In this document: positions 23,492-33,248 of the stretch, piece by piece
Layout of the letters: each line of letters begins with the position of its first letter
How positions within the stretch are numbered: position 1 is the stretch's first letter
The notes under the pieces: generated by a model
Told to the model about the DNA's origin: nothing
Database searches by the model: none
Seen by the model: only the letters and a program-made list of their open reading frames with translations
DNA from: Entophlyctis helioformis
Taxonomy: Eukaryota > Chytridiomycota > Chytridiomycetes > Chytridiales > Chytriomycetaceae
Direction: 5' to 3'
Assembly (NCBI GenBank): GCA_025526915.1
Contig: JAHLKH010000079.1
Location: 51,668-115,667, forward strand
Length of the DNA stretch: 64,000 bases
Translations under genes and position numbers: made by a program

Positions 23492-23532
23492 GATAGTTGT
23501 TGGTCAAAAACACAGTAAACGTACATTCGAGT

Positions 23533-26500
23533 TCAAAGATCAGCGCCACAAAGAGTTTGCAAAGTCTCCTGAGTAAGTGTGAGTGAGTGGCAGGACAGCG
23601 GCTCGCCCTTGTAGCACGAGATATCCTGGATCAGCCCGTACTGCACGTCAAAGTCGGGCACCACATCGTGGTTGGGCACAATGTTGAGAAAGTTTTCTGT
23701 AAGGCGCTGGCTGTGATTGCACATCATGCAACACCAGTGTCAGCAAGCTGTCAGGCCAAGAGAGCTGTCCATCGCACAGCAGCACACTTACAGAGAAAAG
23801 CCGTATGTCGCACTCTGCAGGCCAAGCCCTGGCGCAGAGATGCCAATGGCAGGAATGTCCTCATTCGCACCAACAATGCCTGCAATAGCGCCGCCAAGCG
23901 AATGTCCCGTCATAACAACGTCACGCTTCTCGACGTCGCGTAGGTAGGCGACTTTCTTGGCAACTGGCTCCCAGTACGACAGCGAGAACTGCGTGCGGCC
24001 CACTTTGGAAATCGACTGCACCAGCAACGCCACAATCTCAATGGGCCACATGTTGATCATGGTGCCGGCATACGAGCTGGACTGCAAGAGCACGGCCGTC
24101 GAGTAAATGTACACGTCCTGCAGAATATCGGAGAACGAGTACGTGCCGCGGACTGCAATCACCGACAGGTTGCTTGGTGGCGGTGCGCGGTACTCGATGT
24201 AAAACGACTGGCCAGTTGGGTCGAGGGAGTCGGAGATGCCCGCCTTGAATCCAGCTAGGCGAGGGTAGTTTGTTGCAGTCCAGTTGCTTGGAATGCCAGA
24301 CGCGTTTTGCGAGTACGAGGCAAAGGCCATCTCCGAGTAGTCGAGCACGCTCAGCCCACGGACGCGCACGGTGCACAGCGGCGATGTGAACATGGACCGT
24401 TGCTGCTCTGGCAGCATGTTCTGCTGGCCCAGCGACGGGAACGGCAACGAACGGGTGCCGCCGGTCACAAAGCCAATGCTGAGTGCAGCGAGAACGAAAA
24501 AGCCCAGGGTGCGAAGGGTGTTGCGCGTGTTCATGATGCCGCGGCGCTTGGCTCTGCGGCTCACATGCTCGGACCAGTACGGGTTGTTGTAGATGGTCCA
24601 CGAGCAGCGAGGGTGGCGGAAGTCGATGGACATGTAGGATGCCAGCAAAGCCAGCGACGAGGCATAGCCGCCAACAATAGTGCGGGCCACAATCGCGATA
24701 ATGACCTTGAACAGCGTCATTGAGGCGATCATCATGCCGCGGGCCTTGACCGCACGCGTGACGTTCTCAGAAGTCGGAAGTGGGATCAGGAAGAGCATGT
24801 CGCGCACCATGGCGATTAACACAAAAATGGCAATCAGAAGCCACTTGGCAGACTTGCTGTCGCCAAGCACCGCGTTCGTGTCAAAGTCGGTGTCGTAGTA
24901 CACGAGCGACATGAAGCCCATGCCGTAAAAGGCGAATCGCAAGACGTAGAGCGTGACAGCCGGCCAGATATGCTTTCCGTTATAGTAGCTGCGGTTGTCG
25001 TTGGATACAAAGTACGTTGATTCTGTGAAGCGGCTCAGGTAGCGGAGGACAATTGGCGTGCGCAGGATGGCACCAAGGAGAAGCACGACTCCGCTTGATA
25101 TTTCAAAGCCGATGTTTCTCTGACCATCAAGGACACTCAGTCAGCAGTTGAGATGTGATGTTGCATAACTGTTCCAAAGCAAAACAGCGCAGTCAAGCGA
25201 GCAGCACTCACCGAGACGGAGAGGAAAAAGAACGTGCCGACAAGGGCCCAAAAGCCTGTTCCGATGGCGAGGCCGGCAATCTTGCTGATGAGGTTGAGTC
25301 CATCGTCCATGCCGAGCGTGGCAACGTACGATGCGCGCAGGTAGTCTTGATAGGACATGGTGTCGGGCGGGTTGTCAAGCGTCATGAGCACGGTGTAGCT
25401 GCGCGTGACGCGCTTGTAAAAGTTGACGCTAAACAGGACAATGGCTGCGGCCAAGCAGGTGCCCATGGTCAAGTTTGAGACGACGATCCAGTAGCCATAC
25501 AGGGAACTGATGATCAAGAGAGGCAGGCCAAAAAACAGCGCCAAAAGAGAGATGTAGATGTAGTTGCCAACGTTGTCTGTGCGCAGAGCAAGCTGCTCTG
25601 CCATCTCGTCCACGACAGCAGGAACGCGGATTTCGCGGTAGTCTATGCTTTCGATGGGCGACGGAGATGACGGCTCAAGGTTTCCGACATTGGTGCGAAC
25701 GCGGAGACTGTCAGAGTTTTCCGATGCGGCATCAGAGACAACGACGGTCGATGCCCTGGCCCCTTCGGGGGCATTCACTGTTGGCGACGACTCTCCTGGG
25801 CCAGGTGCATTGTAGTTTACAAAGGCAGATGGCAGAGACGGCTCGCCACGGCGGAACGGGTCAATCTTGCGCAAATGGATGGACGTTGTTTTGGCGACAG
25901 CGTCCCATTGCTTGACGACCAATGCGGCGATCTTGTAGATTTGTGCAAAGACGGGATCTTCCTGGCCAGGCGGCTCTGAGCCAGCGCCGCGACTCCAGAC
26001 GACCATGACCGAGCGCATGAACGTGCGGATGAGACTGCGGCCGAGGAGGAAGATAAAGGACACGAAGACGCCGACACCGTAGACTGGCGACCACAGCTGG
26101 ATGACGGCTAATGCGTTGAAGGACGAGTAGATGATGGTGATGCTGACCGAGACGATGGATGCAAGCCAGAGAGTCATGCCCGAGAGCAGCCAGAAGATGA
26201 TGACGATTCTGAGGATCTGGACAGAGGAGACGGAGCGTTAGCGAGGGGCATGCGCACATGGACGTCTGGGCATCTCTGTTGGGCGAGCAGGCTGCACACG
26301 CCGGGCACACGCTGCGGCGTCCAAGTGGGCATGGCCAGGCATGCAGGCCGATGTGGCGCAAGCGATGCTTGGAGATTGGCGGTGATGGTGATGATGGTTG
26401 GCAAGGGGCGGGCGGTGGCGGCGGCGGAGAGAGGGCACAGACGCACCGTCAGAGACACCGACAGGCGGTGCAGCCGGGCAGACGTCGGGCCGTGCGCAAC

Positions 26501-26773
26501 GCCCGAGCTGTTCTCGATGAACGACGAGGCGATGACGCCGTGCAGACGCTCCTTCTCAAACTGGTCGGTGCTGGTGGCGGGCGGGCGGAGATGGTCAGCG
26601 GTGCCGCTCGCAAGTCCGCCTGCAGGGCTGGTGCCACTGCTGGCGTTGGCGTTGTCGGCGCTGCTGCTGCCGCCGTTGACGTTGGTGTTGGTGTTGCCAT
26701 TGACGTTGGTGTTGCCATTGGCGTTGACACCCGCCGAGTCGTCGTCCAACGGCACGACTCTGAGGCGTGCCAT
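23533..26773 (-). CDS. Polytopic class-3 lipase (DAG-lipase-like), copy B
   Basis: Four exons, 26773-26459, 26216-25212, 25119-23792 and 23710-23533, give 941 aa. The Asn/Thr-rich N-terminus (GNTNVNGNTNTNVNG) is unlike copy A. The transmembrane part and lipase domain are clearly paralogous: NLTMGTCLAAAIVLFSVNF, LISKIAGLAIGTGFWAL, FYIEYRAPPPSNLSVIAVRG, elbow TGHSLGGAIAGIVGA (Ser about 847), NIVPNHDVVPDFD, and a CHS near the end. A roughly 80-residue insertion between early membrane segments (RKIDPFRRGEPSLPSAF to PSPIESIDYREI) is specific to B. Exon 3 is exactly 1328 nt in both copies. The start codon is divergent from the ABHD12-like gene across 398 bp. Confidence 0.85.
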
Positions 26774-27171
26774 GCTTTGTTGTGCTTAAATCCGCGGAGG
26801 CAAAAGTATTTTCTCGAAGCCGATGCTTAAAGGCCGGGCTCCGATTGGCTGCACGATGCATGCACAGCAACGTCGCGCGATGCCTGCCCCAGACGCTGCT
26901 GCACCTGCCGCACCGTGCAGGCGGCCACGATCCAGCCACGCAGACGCACTGCACTGGCATCAGCATTGCATGACGGTCCCAAGTCACGTGCTGTCATGTG
27001 ACTTGCATTCCACTGTGAGATTTTCATTGATATATTGGACTTTTCCGGATCGGCCTCATCGCAAGTAGTTTGAAGGTGGCGTGCTTGTGGATGCCCTTTG
27101 CCCCTCGCCCGCTGGCCGTCCTTGCAGGCCGCTGACTCCGCAGGTCATGGCATGATGCGCTGGCCACAGGA
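26774..27171. promoter_or_regulatory. 398-bp divergent region, lipase B / ABHD12-like
   Basis: Holds both promoters of the divergent lipid-hydrolase pair. An AT-richer patch with 'ttgatatattgg' (27028-27039), a TATA-like element, lies about 135 bp before the ABHD12-like start. Two CACGTG/CATGTGAC-like boxes (tcacgtgctgtcatgtgac, 26983-27001) are E-box-like. Functional assignment is inference. Confidence 0.45.
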
Positions 27172-28653
27172 ATGATTCTCTTTGTGGTGTCGCTGGCTGC
27201 ACTCGTCTATCTGGTGCGTATGTGGCACATGGCACGCCTGGCGCGCTGGGCGAGGACGGGCTGGCGAGGCAGGACTGACACGTGCATGACAGACGGTGCT
27301 GGCAGCCGTGCTGCTGTGGCCATTCCCGTGCCAGTCGCTCGTCATCTACCTCAACTGGCTCAACTGGCCGCTGTTTGTCGACTGGAAGGGCGGCGCAGAG
27401 TCGTTTGGCTACCGCAGTGAGTCCTGGCTTTGCAGCATGCCCGCCTGCCCTCGGCCTGCTGGTGTGTGCATGTGTGGCAGCAGAGCACTGACCGGCTGCT
27501 TGACTGCCTGGCTGCCTGACCGCCTGGCTGCCTGGCTGCCTGTCTGGCTGTTGCGTGCAGCCGGCGGCGTCCGGTCCGTGTACATCAAGACGAGCGACGG
27601 CCTGACGCTTGGCGCGTGGCACGTGCTGCCCCGGCGTGCTGCCCCTCTGCCCAGACCTGGCGTCCTGTCCGCCACAGATGACTCGCAGTCGCACCACCAC
27701 GCCGATCTGTCGCTCAAGTCGGCCGAGCGTGTCTACCTGTACTTTCACGGCAATGCTGGCAACAGAGCCACCTTCCACCGCAACGACTTTTACAAGGTGG
27801 GCGAGATCCTGGCTCCTGCCGCTGCTATTGGCCAGAGTCCTCTGGACACGCTGACATGCTCGCTACGGCACAGATGATGACTGGGTTTGGATCCAACCAC
27901 CATGTTCTGGCCATCGACTACCGCGGCTTTGGCGACTCGTCTCCTGCATTTCCCCGCGAGTCGACGGTCGCCTTGGATGCCATTGCCGCGTACGACTGGC
28001 TGGTGGCGCGTGGTGTTCCGCCAGCCAAGATTGTGCTCGTTGGCCACTCGCTGGGAACAGGCGTCGCGACGGATCTGGCCTACTACCTCACCACCCGCTT
28101 CAAGTCGTCTCCAAAGCCAGTGTTTGGCGGTCTCGTTCTCCTGTCTGCATATGCGTCCATTGGCGATGCGGCCATCGGGTACCCCATGGTGCCGCTTCTT
28201 GCTCCCTTCCGAGGCTGGCACGTGGGCGAAAAGTGGATAAAGTCGCGCATGATTGACCGATGGGACAGTGTCCACAAGATCCGATCCATCCGAGCGCCCA
28301 TCCTCATCATTCACGGAAAGGCCGACTTTGAGATTCGGCCGTGGCAAGGACGAGCCCTCTTCCTCGAAGCGGCCGGCGGTCGCATCGGCAAGAAGCTGGT
28401 ACAGGACGATGGCTACTGGCAGCTGCGCCGCTCGCCGCTCAAGTTCTCGGCGCGCGAGCTGCCAGACGTGATCGTGACCGAACTGTCGCCCGAGGAAGGC
28501 GATCTGTGGTCGCTTGACGCGCCGGCGGACCCAGCATCACCGGTCTGGTTTTTGGAAGTCGCCCATGCTGGACACAACACGCTGTCCAAGTTCCAAGTGG
28601 TCAACGACACGATTGACTCGTGGAACCGCACCTGTCTGCACGCCAGCACGTAG
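27172..28653 (+). CDS. ABHD12-like serine hydrolase
   Basis: Four exons, 27172-27213, 27293-27416, 27561-27796 and 27874-28653, join in phase to 393 aa. An N-terminal signal anchor (MILFVVSLAALVYL plus the next exon's TVLAAVLLWPFP) is followed by VYLYFHGNAGNRATFHR (oxyanion-region HGN), LAIDYRGFGDS, the nucleophile elbow LVGHSLGTGVATDL, catalytic Asp in IHGKADFEI and His in HAGHNTL. This is the ABHD12/ABHD12B pattern; mammalian ABHD12 hydrolyses monoacylglycerols and lysophosphatidylserine on the ER luminal side. Substrate in this organism is inferred only. Intron 2 (27417-27560) contains a CTGCCTGGCTG-rich repeat. Convergent with the large cNMP-binding-like gene, with a 105-bp gap. Confidence 0.85.
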
Positions 28654-28758
28654 TAAAGCCCCCTCATACATATCCATCCATTGCTGGCATCTGCGAGCGC
28701 TTCAACCCTTTCTTCTGCTTCGCCGCACGCTGTTGGCCCCCATACATTCACATCTTCA

Positions 28759-31700
28759 TTACTTTCGTTTATCCACAAGTCCCCCCTTGATGTCCTTCCA
28801 AGCCTTTTGGTTCAAGTACGCCTTCTGGATCGTCTCAATGTCCACGCCAAGCATGCCCTCAAAGCGCGGGTTGCACAGTCGCGCCAGCGTTGCCTCGTCC
28901 ACCGTCGAAACCAAGTCAAACCTTGCAATGCGGAAACACTCGCACCGCTGCGGCGCGACCACCCGAATGTCCAGCGTCCCTGCAAACCGCTCCAGCTCAG
29001 AATAGCTTGCAAATGTCCCACCGGTTGGCTGTTGCTGTTGCTGCTGTTGCTGCTGCTGTGGTGGTGGTGGTGGTTGCTGCTGTTTGGCCGACTGGCCAGC
29101 CGGCTGCAAGAACGGTGACCCTTGTGTCTGGCCGACAGATCCCGCGGGCAACGAACCCATGTGTAGCGAGAGGGCGAGATCGACTTTTGGATGCGCGTCG
29201 CTCTTGGCTCCACGCGACTCGACGGCCGCCATGAGGATACCCAGCTTGCTCGGCGGGACGCCCTGCACGCGAAAGTCGAGCGCGTCCGTCGGCGTCATGT
29301 GCAGCCGTGGGAAAAAGTCGCCGGGCACCATGTCGCCAATCGCCAACGCGAGCTTGACGAGCCTGTGCGTCGCCGTGTTGTAGGGATCGCCATACCGGTA
29401 CGGCACGGCGCCGTGGGCACTCTCTGTGGTCACGGGCGGTGTATGCGGGGCACCGGCCGCATGGGAGGCCTTGGAAGCTGCTGCCTGGACCGCCGATGCC
29501 TCGGCCGCCGAAAGGTCCTTGAGAAACGGAATCTCGCGAAACACCTTGACCTGGCCGTTCTTGACAAAGTACACAAAGTCCTGTGCACCGCCTTCGACAA
29601 TGACGGCATCGGGGGCGATGGTCAATGGCTGCAGCACGCGCGACAAGGCTTGCAGGACGTCGTCGGGCGTGTCTTCAAAGGCCAGCACGGTGCGCAGAAA
29701 CGTCACGCGCGCATTCAGCTCCTTGTTGGCGTACTTGAGCATGACCTTTTTAAAGTCGTCGCGCTCGAAGCGCAGGAGGAAGCATGTCGTCAGGCTGGTC
29801 ACGGTCACGGTGCGTTTGTCCGAGTCGGACGACAGCGAGAACTCGCCAAACGACGCGCCGCTGGTGAGGTTGTACGGCGGGGCGACGATGGGAACGCCGG
29901 CCGAGTCAAGCTGGTGGTCGGCCTTGGCGATGCAGCTGCCCACGACAATCACGTAGCAAGACATGCACATCTGGCCCGACTTGATGATGATGCGGCCGGG
30001 CCCGAGCTCGTCAAACTTGACGTACTTGAGCAGTTCTTGGCGCACGTTGGCAGAGAAGCGCGAAAAGGCAGGCAGCTGGCCCAGCATGTTGAACAATGAC
30101 CGTGACTGGGCCTCGGTGCGCAGCTCCCACGGCACACGGATGATGCGAGCCATGGTCTTGATGCGCTCTGTCTCCGACAGCCCGCTCTGTGGCACTCCAA
30201 CACCGCGCAGATGGTTGAGGGCCTCTGTCGCCTCCTTGTTGAGCTGGGCGAGCATCGTGAGCACGTCCACGTTGGTCGGCACAAACGCCTCCTTGGCGAC
30301 ATGCGTCTTGCGCACTTGGTCCCGCACACGCGTCAATGCAAACGCCCACTGGTTCCGTGCACGCTGTCGGATGAGCTCTTCCTTGTGGTTGACGACCTTG
30401 GGTCCGTCCATCAAGGCCGTGCCCTCGAGTGCGTTCTGGAGTGCAATCGCAAGCTCTTTGCTGAGCCCGTTCTTGCCGCGAAAGGTCTTGAACATCTCCG
30501 ACTTGGTGCTGCCCGTTCTCGCGAGCTCAGTGTCCAAGCCTGCTGCCGCGTCGCGGTTGGCGCCAGTGTTGCGTCGTGTGCGTGGCGACAGAGTTGGTGA
30601 CGTTGTGTTCGAGTTGAGCAGAGACGAGCTGCCTGATGCCGACTTTGGCCGTCCAAACAGCTCGCGCTTGTCTGCCGCATTCTGTGCTGGCGTCGCTGTT
30701 GCTGCTGTTTCTGCTACTGTTGCTGCTGTTGCTACTGCTGCTGGATTGGCTTGGCCGTCTTGCACTCGCGGTCTGCCCAATGAGCTGATTTGCGGGCTTG
30801 CCGATGGGCTGCTGCCGCCACTGCCACCGCCGCCGCCAGTCGACGCAAGCGCATTTGATCCAGACGCCTGCATCTGCAATGTCGACTGGGCTTGATCCGC
30901 CTGATCCGGTGCATTCGCAGCAATGCCTCCAGCGAGCGCATTCCGAGCATCTCGCAAGTAATCTTCGGCATCCGTGTCGGTTGCAGTGCGAGACGGCAAG
31001 ATGGTGCGAGGCTGCAGCTTGCGACGTCCGGCGGTATCCGGGCCGCCACTTGGGTCGTTCGATCCCGTCACGGTGCTAGCAGTCTGTGCACCAACACTTG
31101 TGGCTGCCGTTGAAGCGGATGACGGCACACTTGCTGCTCCGGGCGATGCACGCAGCCCGAGCCCGCTTTGCGACGAGGCGCGTTTGAGCAGCTCGGTGTT
31201 GGATCCAGCAGCAGCAATCGCCTTGAGAAGCGACTTGTTGTTCATCGAACGCGCCAACAGGGCTTCGGCAGTCGGCCGCATCACGACCAGGCCACCGCCG
31301 CCGCCAGTAGATGTCCTGGCGGTATCGGCATCAGCATGCTGCACATCGCCAGCACTGCCAGAACCGCCAGCACCGTCGACGCCAGCATCGCTGCTGCCCG
31401 ATGCCGACGTTTTCCCAGTCCCAGCCGCATTCAACTGCGTCATGGAGCGGCCTGCAGCTGGGTTGGCGAGCCGCAGCGCGCGTACCGGCAGGCTGGGGCT
31501 GGTACTCGGACTGCCGCCAGCTCCACTGGCTGTCGAACCACCAAAGCTGCTGCCCTTGGCTCGTGCAAACATGATCCGACGATCCGCTGCAGACGACGAC
31601 GACGCTGGCTTGCCACCAGGCTCGACCGCAGGCTCGCTATCTGGTTCATCGCCGCTGCTTGACCGATTGCGGGTGGCCGCGTGCACGGCAGTCGATGCCG

Positions 31701-33078
31701 GCGGGTCATGGGACACGGACGCGGGCGGCATGGCGGCGTTCATCCCAGCAGCATGCACATGCTCGTCCATGTCACCACTTGTGCCTGCATTGGAGCTGCG
31801 AGACAACCGCTTGGACTCGTGCGTCTCGGCCAACGATCGGCCCATACTCTTTGACAGCGCCAGCTCGTCTATCGCGCCAGTCGCCGAGAAGCTCGTGCGC
31901 ACTGCCGAAGTGCCAGCCGGCATGTTGGGTTTACGGCGTCCGAGGGTACGCGGCGACGAACACGACAAGGACAGCATCGGTTGCTGCGGTTGCTGATCGG
32001 TTGTCACACTGGCCGGTTGAGTCGGCGGCACTTGCGCGGCTTGAGGTGCATCCGACGCCCCTTGTGCACCACTGCCACCGCCACCACTATTACCGCTGCC
32101 GGCAGCAGCCGACGCATGCAGCCCAGCGAAAAACGGCCCTTGGCTATGCACAGCCACGGTCGGTGAGCCAACAGACGCCGTGCCCGACCGAACGCCCTTG
32201 GACAGCGGGCTATCATTGAACGACAGCGGCCGCGGCCGTTTGGCGTCGATGGGCGAGCGCGGCGAGCGCGGCACAGACGCCGACACGAGATCCGCGTCCG
32301 AAATATGGGCCAGCGTATCGCCCTTGTCGACAATGTTGCGCGTGCGGAGGGTGTCGAGGAGCGGCATCTTGCGGTTGCCGCGCAGGCCACTGGGCGATGG
32401 CGATGCGGACGCCGGCGACGATGACGATGCAGATGCGGTGGTCTGGAACCTGCTTTGCCGTTGTGTTGGAGGCGGTGTGGCTGTGTTTGCTGCGGTGATG
32501 GTCGTGCTTGGGACGGGATGGCTTGTTGCTGACGATCGCTGTCCGATGGCCGTGCTGGTGCCATTGCCGGCCGATACTTGCCGCTGTGATTCATCGCTGC
32601 CGGCAGTGGTGGTGGCGACGGCGGTGCTTTTGGCGCCGGTGCCCTGATCGTCGCCAGAATGCGCGTTTGTTGTGGCCGCATCTGGCGGTGCCTGTTGCGG
32701 GCCCTTTGAATGCCGGTGCAAGCGAGGCCCGTGCCCGTGGCCGCTGCTTCCATGACCGCTGCTGCTGCTGGTAGTGGTGGCAGCTGCAGAGATCGGTGCC
32801 GAGTGCGCCGACGACGGCCCGGATGCAGCCGGTGGCGTTGTTGATGTTGTTGCATTGTTGGCATGCAGCATGGTGTCGGCCACCATTCTCGGCGCCGACA
32901 AGAGACTCGGCAGGACGGTCGGTATGCGGCGGCCAGCAGGATTGCTAGCGGCGTTGCTGCTGCTGTTGCTGTTGTTGTTGCTCTCTGAGAGATCCTGTGT
33001 GTGGCCCGTGCGAGCAGAAGAGCTGGCAGGTGATCCATGCGATGCCGTCAAGCTGGGCAGACCGCTCCTGCTCGACAT
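28759..33078 (-). CDS. Large cyclic-nucleotide-binding-domain protein
   Basis: A single 4320-nt open frame from Met 33078 encodes 1439 aa with no sign of introns. Residues 1 to about 900 are disordered and Ser/Ala/Gly/Thr-rich. Around 990-1130 lies a cNMP-binding fold: LFNMLGQLPAFSRFSANVRQ, SGQMCMSCYVIVVGSCIAKA, and the phosphate-binding cassette ASFGEFSLSSDSDKRTVTV, with the FGE glutamate and the RTV arginine both present, so nucleotide binding is possible. A second, weaker cNMP-like unit follows (ILQPLTIAPDAVIVEG-type strands; QDFVYFVKNGQVKVFREI, about 1160). Near 1340 there is a PPPPPQQQ-rich run. The C-terminus has IQKAYLNQKAWKDIKGG. No kinase or GEF domain was seen. The next gene upstream is a shorter relative. 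Confidence 0.78.
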   Translation of the reverse strand: MSSRSGLPSLTASHGSPASSSARTGHTQDLSESNNNSNSSSNAASNPAGRRIPTVLPSLLSAPRMVADTMLHANNATTSTTPPAASGPSSAHSAPISAAATTTSSSSGHGSSGHGHGPRLHRHSKGPQQAPPDAATTNAHSGDDQGTGAKSTAVATTTAGSDESQRQVSAGNGTSTAIGQRSSATSHPVPSTTITAANTATPPPTQRQSRFQTTASASSSSPASASPSPSGLRGNRKMPLLDTLRTRNIVDKGDTLAHISDADLVSASVPRSPRSPIDAKRPRPLSFNDSPLSKGVRSGTASVGSPTVAVHSQGPFFAGLHASAAAGSGNSGGGGSGAQGASDAPQAAQVPPTQPASVTTDQQPQQPMLSLSCSSPRTLGRRKPNMPAGTSAVRTSFSATGAIDELALSKSMGRSLAETHESKRLSRSSNAGTSGDMDEHVHAAGMNAAMPPASVSHDPPASTAVHAATRNRSSSGDEPDSEPAVEPGGKPASSSSAADRRIMFARAKGSSFGGSTASGAGGSPSTSPSLPVRALRLANPAAGRSMTQLNAAGTGKTSASGSSDAGVDGAGGSGSAGDVQHADADTARTSTGGGGGLVVMRPTAEALLARSMNNKSLLKAIAAAGSNTELLKRASSQSGLGLRASPGAASVPSSASTAATSVGAQTASTVTGSNDPSGGPDTAGRRKLQPRTILPSRTATDTDAEDYLRDARNALAGGIAANAPDQADQAQSTLQMQASGSNALASTGGGGGSGGSSPSASPQISSLGRPRVQDGQANPAAVATAATVAETAATATPAQNAADKRELFGRPKSASGSSSLLNSNTTSPTLSPRTRRNTGANRDAAAGLDTELARTGSTKSEMFKTFRGKNGLSKELAIALQNALEGTALMDGPKVVNHKEELIRQRARNQWAFALTRVRDQVRKTHVAKEAFVPTNVDVLTMLAQLNKEATEALNHLRGVGVPQSGLSETERIKTMARIIRVPWELRTEAQSRSLFNMLGQLPAFSRFSANVRQELLKYVKFDELGPGRIIIKSGQMCMSCYVIVVGSCIAKADHQLDSAGVPIVAPPYNLTSGASFGEFSLSSDSDKRTVTVTSLTTCFLLRFERDDFKKVMLKYANKELNARVTFLRTVLAFEDTPDDVLQALSRVLQPLTIAPDAVIVEGGAQDFVYFVKNGQVKVFREIPFLKDLSAAEASAVQAAASKASHAAGAPHTPPVTTESAHGAVPYRYGDPYNTATHRLVKLALAIGDMVPGDFFPRLHMTPTDALDFRVQGVPPSKLGILMAAVESRGAKSDAHPKVDLALSLHMGSLPAGSVGQTQGSPFLQPAGQSAKQQQPPPPPQQQQQQQQQQPTGGTFASYSELERFAGTLDIRVVAPQRCECFRIARFDLVSTVDEATLARLCNPRFEGMLGVDIETIQKAYLNQKAWKDIKGGLVDKRK

Positions 33079-33248
33079 GGCTGTGTTGTGGCAAACTGCT
33101 GTAATCCACCGAATAGCCATGTGTGGGATCGCAGTCCATATCCACGCACCACGGACACTGGAGCCACGACTCGTTTGGGGCATCAGATACGCGTGCACAA
33201 CCACAGATACACAAATACGCACAGATACAAGAATACACACATGCACAT

